A DNA stretch of 64,000 nucleotides, taken from an uncultured Collinsella sp. (GTDB lineage Bacteria > Actinomycetota > Coriobacteriia > Coriobacteriales > Coriobacteriaceae). The notes below the pieces were generated by a model. It was not told the DNA's origin. It saw only the letters and a program-made list of their open reading frames with translations, and ran no database searches. Positions 58,549-64,000 of the stretch are shown here, piece after piece. The translations under genes were made by a program, and so were the position numbers. Positions within the stretch are counted from its first letter, which is position 1. Each line of letters opens with the position of its first letter. The stretch spans positions 26,528 to 90,527 of the forward strand of contig CAAFGE010000020.1 in assembly GCA_900762355.1 (NCBI GenBank), in the 5' to 3' direction.

Positions 58549-59460
58549 ATGCTCAATGCGCTGGTTTGGGCGCTTGCCTGTTTTGGCGTCGTCGCTGCCG
58601 ATATTGTCCTGAGCATGGTTTTGTTCTCCGTGCTGGACATCGTGTCGGCGCTGACGGGTTTCCCGATCGACAACCTCGATATTCAATGGTTTCAAGCCGT
58701 CGCTCAGACGGCGTCGTTTTTGATGGCGCTGCTATGGTGGCGTTATTTGTGGCCGCGGTCGTTTATCGCGCGCTGGCAAGGTGAGCGTCCGCTTGGCGGG
58801 GGAGTGCGTAGCGCGTGGAAGCGCATTGCCTGCGTTATCGTGATCGGCTTGGCACTGCAGGTGGTCGTTGGCTACGTGACCGACGCCGTACTGTCATTGT
58901 TGCCCGAGGTCGCGGCCGATTACAGTGAACTTGTCGAGGAAACAGGCATGGGCGACACCAGCTATCTCGCCGTCCTGACTACGGTGCTCGGCGCTCCGTT
59001 TTGCGAGGAGCTGCTGGTGCGCGGCATCATTTTTGAGTTTTCGCTCCGAGCGTTTAACCCGCAGTGCCGCCCACTTTGGAAGCGCCGACGTCTCGTGCGA
59101 CCGCAAGACAGCGCCATGGTGCCCTGGGCGGCCCCGAGTAGCTGGGGTATCGCCGCAGCGATTGTGCTGCAGGCGGCAATCTTCGGCTTTATGCACATGA
59201 ATTGGGTACAGGGCTGCTATGCGGGTGCTGCCGGCCTCATTTTTGGCTGGGTGCTCATGACGACCGGAAAGCTCCGCTACACGATCCTGCTGCACTTTGC
59301 CTTTAATGCCGGGTCGTATCTCATGGGGCTGCTGTGGTTTGTGAACACACCGCTCGACGTGGCGGTCACGGTTGCCATCGCCGGCGTCATCCTCGTTGAG
59401 GCAATGCGCTCGCTGCGCCACGCGTGTGGGATGGACGCAGCGAGCGCACCACTGCACTAG
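58549..59460 (+). CDS. CPBP-family intramembrane metalloprotease
   Basis: The 303-residue protein has about eight membrane segments and the three CPBP (Abi) motifs: APFCEELLVRGIIFEF (Glu-Glu-x3-Arg), FGFMHMNWVQG (Phe-x3-His) and LLHFAFNAGSYLMGL (His-x3-Asn). Relatives cleave prenylated or membrane peptides and some give bacteriocin self-immunity. No bacteriocin gene is near. The ATG at 58549 follows GGGAGGAGG, which lies at the edge of a family C repeat. The gene converges on the YgiQ gene and their stop codons overlap in CTAG. Confidence 0.88.
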   Translation: MLNALVWALACFGVVAADIVLSMVLFSVLDIVSALTGFPIDNLDIQWFQAVAQTASFLMALLWWRYLWPRSFIARWQGERPLGGGVRSAWKRIACVIVIGLALQVVVGYVTDAVLSLLPEVAADYSELVEETGMGDTSYLAVLTTVLGAPFCEELLVRGIIFEFSLRAFNPQCRPLWKRRRLVRPQDSAMVPWAAPSSWGIAAAIVLQAAIFGFMHMNWVQGCYAGAAGLIFGWVLMTTGKLRYTILLHFAFNAGSYLMGLLWFVNTPLDVAVTVAIAGVILVEAMRSLRHACGMDAASAPLH

Positions 59461-61595
59461 TTGCGACGTCCGCCTCCGTTGGCGCCCTGACGTCCCTGGG
59501 CCGCGCGGTTACGGCCGGCGGTGTTCTGCGCACGTGACATGCCGCCGTGGCCCTTGCTGCCCTTGGGCCCCTTGCCGGCGCCGCCGTGGCCCTTGCCGCC
59601 CTTCTTGCCAGTGCCGTGTCCGCCGCTGGCCGATGTCTCGCCCGGGCGTGGCGGCACGGGGCGAATCAGGCAATGCTTGGTGTAGCCGATCAGGTCGCGG
59701 CGGCCGGCCTTTTCCAGCGCCTCGCGCACCAGCTTGTAGTTCTCGGGCTTGCGATACTGGATGAGCGCTCGTTGCATGGCCTTCTCGTGCGGGTCGCGCG
59801 CCACATAGATCGGCTCCATGGTGCGCGGGTCCACGCCGGTGTAGTACATGCACGTCGACATGGTGGATGGCGTGGGGTAGAAGTCCTGCACCTGCTCGGG
59901 CATGTAGCCCATGTCTCGCACGGCTTCGGCAAGATCCACGGCTTCCTTCATTGTTGAACCGGGGTGGCTCGAGATCAGATACGGCACCACATACTGCTTG
60001 AGTCCGTATTCGCGATTCAAGCGTTCAAATTTACGGCAGAATGCGTCGTAGACGGCGCGACTTGGCTTGCCCATCACGGACAGCACCGCGTCGCTCACGT
60101 GCTCGGGCGCTACGCGCAGCTGGCCCGAGACATGGTACTCCAACAGCTCGCGTAAAAACTCGTCCGAGGCATCGGCCATGGTGTAGTCGAAGCGGATGCC
60201 GCTGCGCACGAAGACCTTTTTGACGCCCGGCAGCTGGCGCAGGTCGCGCAGCAGCTGCGTGTAGCCGCTCTCGTCGACCACCATGTTCTTGCATACGCTC
60301 GGCCACAGGCAGCGCTTGTTCTTGCACACGCCGTGCTTGAGCTGCTTGTCGCAGGCAGGGCGGCTAAAGTTTGCCGTCGGTCCGCCCACGTCGTTGATGT
60401 AGCCCTTAAACTCGGGATCGTGCGTGAGCAGCTCGGCCTCGCGCATGATCGAATCGTGGCTGCGCATCTGCAGCACGCGGCCCTGGTGGAAGGTGAGGGC
60501 GCAAAACGAGCACTCACCAAAACAGCCGCGGTTGGAGCTAATGGAAAACTTGATCTCGGCAAAGGCCGGCACGCCGCCCGCCGCGTCGTAATCGGGATGC
60601 CAGTCGCGTGCGTAGGGGAGTTCAGCCACCTCGTCCATCTCATCGGTGGTGAGTGTCGCCGACGGCGGGTTTTGCACCACATAGACGCTGTTGGGGTAGG
60701 GCTCTACCAGGCGATGACCGGTGATGGGGTCCATATTCTGCTGCTGCACATTAAAGCTGCGCGCGTAGTTGAGCTTGTCGGCGGTAAGGTCGTCCCAGCT
60801 GGGCAGCAGATCGTAGTCGTAGACCTCGTCGAGCGAACCCGTGCGGTAAACGGTACCGTTGATGTAGGTGATCTGGTCCACGGGCAGTCCAGCGTCGAGC
60901 GCGTCGGCGATCTCGACGATCGCGTGCTCGCCCATGCCGTAGATGAGGATATCGGCGCCCGAATCGAGCAGCACCGAGCGCTTGAGCTTGTCCTGCCAGT
61001 AGTCGTAATGGGCCAGGCGACGCAGGCTCGCCTCGATGCCGCCGATGATGATGGGGGCGTCCTTGAACGTCTGGCGGATGAGGTTGCCATAGACCGTGAC
61101 GGCTCGGTTGGGACGGCGCCCTTCCTTGCCACCGGGGGTATAGGCGTCGGTGTGACGGCGGTGCTTGGTCACCGAATAGTGGTTGACCATGGAGTCCATG
61201 TTACCGGCACTGACGAGAAAGCCCAGGCGAGGCTCGCCGAGCACGGTGATGCTGGCGGGGTCGGTCCAGTCGGGCTGGCAGATGATGCCCACCTTGTAGC
61301 CGTGCGCGTCGAGGACGCGGCTGATGATAGCCATGCCAAAGCTGGGATGGTCCACGTAGGCGTCACCACAGATGTAGACAAAGTCGCACTGGTCCCAGCC
61401 GCGCGCATCCATGTCGGCGCGACTGACGGGGAGGAACTTATCGCGGCCCGGACGCCAGGGGCGGGTGGGCGTCGCTTGGGAATGCTTGGTGCGGGCGACC
61501 GTGGCCTGCGCCTTGCCGCCGCGCTTTTGCTGCTGGCCCTGTTTGCCCTGCTGACTGCGCTGGTTGTTCTGAGCGTGCTGAGGCTTTTTTGCCAC
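59457..61595 (-). CDS. YgiQ-family radical SAM protein
   Basis: The 712-residue protein has the N-terminal YgiQ domain (LPVSRADMDARGWDQCDFVY, GDAYVDHPSFGMAIISRVLD), the radical SAM core with the 4Fe-4S motif SSNRGCFGECSFCALTFHQG, FRVAPEHVSDAVL-type strands, and a C-terminal DUF3362-like region (YYTGVDPRTMEPIYVARDPH). The function of YgiQ is unknown. The last 65 residues are a Gly/Lys/Arg-rich tail and the first 35 are Gln/Lys-rich, both low-complexity. The GTG at 61595 follows AGGAGGG. Its TAG overlaps the TAG of the convergent CPBP gene. Confidence 0.93.
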   Translation of the reverse strand: MAKKPQHAQNNQRSQQGKQGQQQKRGGKAQATVARTKHSQATPTRPWRPGRDKFLPVSRADMDARGWDQCDFVYICGDAYVDHPSFGMAIISRVLDAHGYKVGIICQPDWTDPASITVLGEPRLGFLVSAGNMDSMVNHYSVTKHRRHTDAYTPGGKEGRRPNRAVTVYGNLIRQTFKDAPIIIGGIEASLRRLAHYDYWQDKLKRSVLLDSGADILIYGMGEHAIVEIADALDAGLPVDQITYINGTVYRTGSLDEVYDYDLLPSWDDLTADKLNYARSFNVQQQNMDPITGHRLVEPYPNSVYVVQNPPSATLTTDEMDEVAELPYARDWHPDYDAAGGVPAFAEIKFSISSNRGCFGECSFCALTFHQGRVLQMRSHDSIMREAELLTHDPEFKGYINDVGGPTANFSRPACDKQLKHGVCKNKRCLWPSVCKNMVVDESGYTQLLRDLRQLPGVKKVFVRSGIRFDYTMADASDEFLRELLEYHVSGQLRVAPEHVSDAVLSVMGKPSRAVYDAFCRKFERLNREYGLKQYVVPYLISSHPGSTMKEAVDLAEAVRDMGYMPEQVQDFYPTPSTMSTCMYYTGVDPRTMEPIYVARDPHEKAMQRALIQYRKPENYKLVREALEKAGRRDLIGYTKHCLIRPVPPRPGETSASGGHGTGKKGGKGHGGAGKGPKGSKGHGGMSRAQNTAGRNRAAQGRQGANGGGRRN

Positions 61596-61632
61596 GATCC
61601 CTCCTGGTGTTTGTATGCTGCACGTAATTGTA

Positions 61633-61667
61633 ACCAGTCTTTTTGGGACGGGGCTAAAAAGACTGGT
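61633..61667. repeat. Perfect 12-bp inverted repeat with GGGACGGGGCT loop
   Basis: ACCAGTCTTTTT and AAAAAGACTGGT pair perfectly around an 11-base loop. The loop begins GGGAC as in the other GGGACA-core elements. It lies in the divergent gap upstream of the YgiQ and YoaK-type genes; the rest of that gap holds no gene. Confidence 0.75.
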
Positions 61668-61863
61668 GGAGTACATGGGCTGGCGGATCGGCGTGTCGAT
61701 GCGGGTGTCGGCGCCGCGCCCGCCGTTTGTTTCCAGACTGTGTATCCGCGCGTTGGGGAGCCCGTCTCGCGCGCATGCCATGTTGTCAATGGGTTACAGT
61801 ATGAACGGCGGCTATGTTTCCGCCAACGCACGAGAGGGTCGTCAACAAGGAGGATGCACGACG

Positions 61864-62580
61864 ATGCAGCGTGCCAAACAGATATCGGAGTCCATCGAAC
61901 TGGGCATTATCCTGGCGCTCGCCGGCGGCTTTATGGATGTGTATTCGTACATTGGGCGCGACCATGTTTTCGCTAACGCGCAGACGGGCAACATCTTGCT
62001 GGTGGGCGTGAGCATCTCGGAGGGCAATTGGGCACTTGCGGGGCGCTACTTCTTCCCTGTGGTGTCGTTTGCCGTGGGCATTATGCTTGCCGATCTGGTA
62101 CACGAGCGGTTTGGCAGCGTGATCCACTGGCGTCAGGTGACGGTGTTCTTTGAAGCCGTCATCTTGCTGGGCGTGAGCTTTATCCCCGGTGGCGGTTACA
62201 ACCTGCTCGCCAACTGCCTCACTTCGTTTGCCTGCGGCATGCAGGTCGAGAGCTTCCGCAAGATCCACGGTCACGGCATCGCTACGACCATGTGCATCGG
62301 CAACTTGCGCAACGCGCTGCAAAACGTGGACGATTACATCATCACCCACAGGCGCGGCTTTTTGGAAAACGGCCTGCTGTACTTTGGCGTGATCTTTACC
62401 TTTGTGTTTGGCGCCGTGTTGGGCAACTGGTGTATTGAGCGCATGGGCCTGCACGCCATCGTCGTGGCGAGCTTGCTGCTGTTTGTCGCGTTTGCCATCA
62501 TGTTCATCGACCGCGAGCGCGACTTGCGCTTACGCTGGAAGGTTGCGGCCGAGGCTTGGAAAGAGGGCTGCCGAAAGTAA
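61864..62580 (+). CDS. YoaK-family (DUF1275) membrane protein
   Basis: The 238-residue protein has six predicted membrane segments and the DUF1275 pattern: ALAGGFMDVYSYIGRDHVFA with ANAQTGNILLVGVSISEG, FVPVVSFAVGIMLAD-like second helix, and CGMQVESFRKIHGHGIATTM near residue 135. The family is widespread but its substrate is not known. The ATG at 61864 follows AAGGAGG. A hairpin terminator lies after the gene. Confidence 0.85.
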   Translation: MQRAKQISESIELGIILALAGGFMDVYSYIGRDHVFANAQTGNILLVGVSISEGNWALAGRYFFPVVSFAVGIMLADLVHERFGSVIHWRQVTVFFEAVILLGVSFIPGGGYNLLANCLTSFACGMQVESFRKIHGHGIATTMCIGNLRNALQNVDDYIITHRRGFLENGLLYFGVIFTFVFGAVLGNWCIERMGLHAIVVASLLLFVAFAIMFIDRERDLRLRWKVAAEAWKEGCRK

Positions 62581-62586
62581 CCGAAT

Positions 62587-62617
62587 GCGGCAAAGGGGCT
62601 GTCCCTTTGCCGCTTTA
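62587..62617 (+). terminator. Terminator of the YoaK-type gene, GGGACA-core hairpin
   Basis: GCGGCAAAGGG pairs with CCCTTTGCCGC around GCTGT, and TTTATTTTT follows. The hairpin also contains the AAAGGGACA core (on the other strand) that recurs elsewhere, so a repeat may have been adopted as a terminator. Confidence 0.85.
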
Positions 62618-62634
62618 TTTTTCATCATCTGTTG

Positions 62635-62703
62635 AAACGCTTTAACACTTTTGATGTTCTCGCGTGTTTTTTGTTTCAAAAGCGTTAGGATGTGACTTAT
62701 AGT
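62635..62703 (+). promoter_or_regulatory. Promoter and dyad of the alcohol dehydrogenase gene
   Basis: TTCAAA (62675-62680) and TATAGT (62698-62703) are 17 bp apart. AACGCTTT at 62636 and AAAGCGTT at 62679 form an inverted pair flanking the -35 region, of the kind recognised by LacI-family regulators. A GTGCGGGGC/GCCCCGCGCAC hairpin follows in the leader. Confidence 0.45.
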
Positions 62704-62745
62704 GCGGGGCGTAACGGGTGCCCCGCGCACGATAGGAGGCTATCA

Positions 62746-63912
62746 ATGGCTAATCGTTTCGTTCTCAACACCATTTCTTACCATGGTTCCGGCGCCATCA
62801 AGGAGATCCCCGGCGAGCTCCAGCGTCGCGGCTACAAGAAGATCTTCGTCTGCTCTGACCCCGATCTGGTCAAGTTTGGCGTTACCTCCAAGGTGACCGA
62901 CGAGCTCGACGCCGCCGGCATCGCTTGGAGCCTCTACTCCGAGATCAAGCCCAACCCCACCATCCAGAACGTCAAGGACGGCGTCGAGGCCTTCAAGGCT
63001 GCCGAGGCTGACGCTATCGTGACCATCGGTGGCGGCTCCTCCATGGATACCGCTAAGGCCATCGGCATTATCATCAACAACCCCGAGTTCGCTGATGTCC
63101 GCAGCCTCGAGGGCGTCGCTCCGACCAAGAACCACGCTGTGTTCACCATCGCTGTGCCGACGACCGCTGGTACCGCCGCTGAGGTGACCATCAACTACGT
63201 CATCACCGACCCCGAGAAGGTCCGCAAGTTCGTGTGCGTCGACACCAACGACGCCCCCGAGGTCGCCGTTGTCGACCCCGACATGATGGCTTCCATGCCC
63301 GCCGGCCTCACCGCTTCCACCGGCATGGACGCTCTGACCCACGCCATCGAGGGCTACACCACCAAGGGTGCTTGGGAGCTCTCCGACATGTTCCACTTTG
63401 AGGCTATCAAGCTGATCAGCGAGAACCTGCGCGACTCTGTCGCCGAGGCCAAGTCCGGCCAGCCCGGCTCCGGCCGTGAGGGCATGGCCCTTGGTCAGTA
63501 TGTCGCCGGCATGGGCTTCTCCAACGTCGGCCTGGGCATCGACCACGCCATGGCTCACACCCTGTCCGCTCACTACGACACCCCGCACGGCGTCGCCTGC
63601 GCCATGCTGCTGCCGATCGCCATGGAGTTCAACAAGCCGGTCTGCGCCGAGCGCCTGGCCAAGGTCGCCGTCGCCATGGGCGTTGACACCACGGGCATGA
63701 GCACCGACGAGGCCGCCGACGCTGCCATCGCCGCCGTCAAGCAACTCTCTGCCGACGTGAACATCCCGCACGTCTGCGAGGCCATGAAGGCTGACGAGAT
63801 TGAGGTTCTGGCCAAGGACGCCATGGCCGACGCCTGCTTCCCGGGTAACCCGCGTGAGGCGACGCTCGACGACGTCATCGAGCTCTTCAAGAAGATCTGC
63901 CCGGCTGAGTAA
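62746..63912 (+). CDS. fucO: Iron-containing alcohol dehydrogenase, lactaldehyde reductase-like
   Basis: The 388-residue enzyme belongs to the group III iron-dependent alcohol dehydrogenases. It has the NAD motif AIVTIGGGSSMDTAKAIGII, VPTTAGTAAEVTINYVITD, and the iron ligands in DPDMMASMPAGLTASTGMDA (Asp), LTHAIEGY (His), IDHAMAHTLSAHYDTPHGV (two His). The best likeness is FucO, which reduces L-lactaldehyde to propane-1,2-diol; 1,3-propanediol or butanol types are possible. It would serve to reoxidise NADH in fermentation. The ATG has ATAGGAGG. Codon use is strongly biased, which suggests high expression. Confidence 0.88.
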   Translation: MANRFVLNTISYHGSGAIKEIPGELQRRGYKKIFVCSDPDLVKFGVTSKVTDELDAAGIAWSLYSEIKPNPTIQNVKDGVEAFKAAEADAIVTIGGGSSMDTAKAIGIIINNPEFADVRSLEGVAPTKNHAVFTIAVPTTAGTAAEVTINYVITDPEKVRKFVCVDTNDAPEVAVVDPDMMASMPAGLTASTGMDALTHAIEGYTTKGAWELSDMFHFEAIKLISENLRDSVAEAKSGQPGSGREGMALGQYVAGMGFSNVGLGIDHAMAHTLSAHYDTPHGVACAMLLPIAMEFNKPVCAERLAKVAVAMGVDTTGMSTDEAADAAIAAVKQLSADVNIPHVCEAMKADEIEVLAKDAMADACFPGNPREATLDDVIELFKKICPAE

Positions 63913-63965
63913 ATCACTCCCGTCGGCGGCCCCGGGTTTCCCTCCGGGCGCGTCCTCGGACATGC

Positions 63966-64000
63966 AAAAGGCCCCGCTGCGCGCGTTGCGCGGCGGGGCC
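63966..64000 (+). terminator. Terminator after the alcohol dehydrogenase gene (cut by the window end)
   Basis: GGCCCCGC pairs with GCGGGGCC, with further GCGC pairs inside. The T tract would lie beyond the window. Confidence 0.75.

Overview
The window reads as a chromosomal segment of a GC-rich, anaerobic Coriobacteriia-type actinobacterium, most likely a gut Collinsella or close relative. I base this on codon use rich in G/C at third positions, Actinobacteria-like SecA and RF2, an L31 gene with a structured leader, the split transketolase, an [FeFe] hydrogenase, PTS sugar operons, copper and NRAMP metal genes, and the absence of respiratory-chain operons. The genus is inference from overall resemblance, not a search result.

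Layout. 1-6.9 kb: citrate synthase (cut by the window edge) and an ACT-domain protein on the minus strand, then rpmE, secA-prfB and a YitT-family membrane protein. 7-13.7 kb: split transketolase, a 128-bp palindrome, ftsE-ftsX and RNase R. 13.9-20.3 kb: a lone serine recombinase, a VanZ-like membrane protein, and a MurNAc salvage cluster (murR-murQ-murP-mupG), then an ArsC/Spx-like protein. 20.3-26.1 kb: tRNA-Gln and tRNA-Glu, a TPR protein with smpB, a flavin reductase/rubredoxin pair, an NRAMP transporter and gpmA. 26.7-36.2 kb: gltB-gltD, an unknown protein, an amidohydrolase and a zinc-ribbon membrane protein. 36.3-43 kb: a copper module (copA, copZ, csoR) and a Ser/Thr kinase/FHA pair. 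43.3-52 kb: a DEAD-box helicase, a flavodoxin/ferredoxin fusion and an alpha-glucoside PTS operon (EIIA, LicT-type antiterminator, EIIBC, GH4 6-phospho-glucosidase). 52-58 kb: a four-gene operon with a NuoF/GltD-like fusion flavoprotein, an [FeFe] hydrogenase, a lipoprotein and a permease-ATPase fusion. 58.2-64 kb: an orphan RelB-like antitoxin, a CPBP protease, a YgiQ radical-SAM protein, a YoaK-type membrane protein and an iron alcohol dehydrogenase.

How it fits together. The genes describe a fermentative cell that salvages its own wall sugars and imports alpha-glucosides by PTS, assimilates ammonia through glutamate synthase, and disposes of reductant through hydrogenase and alcohol dehydrogenase.

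The most unusual signal is not a gene. Intergenic spaces carry several families of palindromic repeats. The clearest is a 57-bp element (15-bp inverted arms) present eight times; five of these sit in two arrays with an exact 80-bp period. Other families share GGGACA/GGGGACG cores. The second strong signal is translational: RF2 carries SPT where SPF is expected, and only 3 of the 49 complete genes I read end in TGA.
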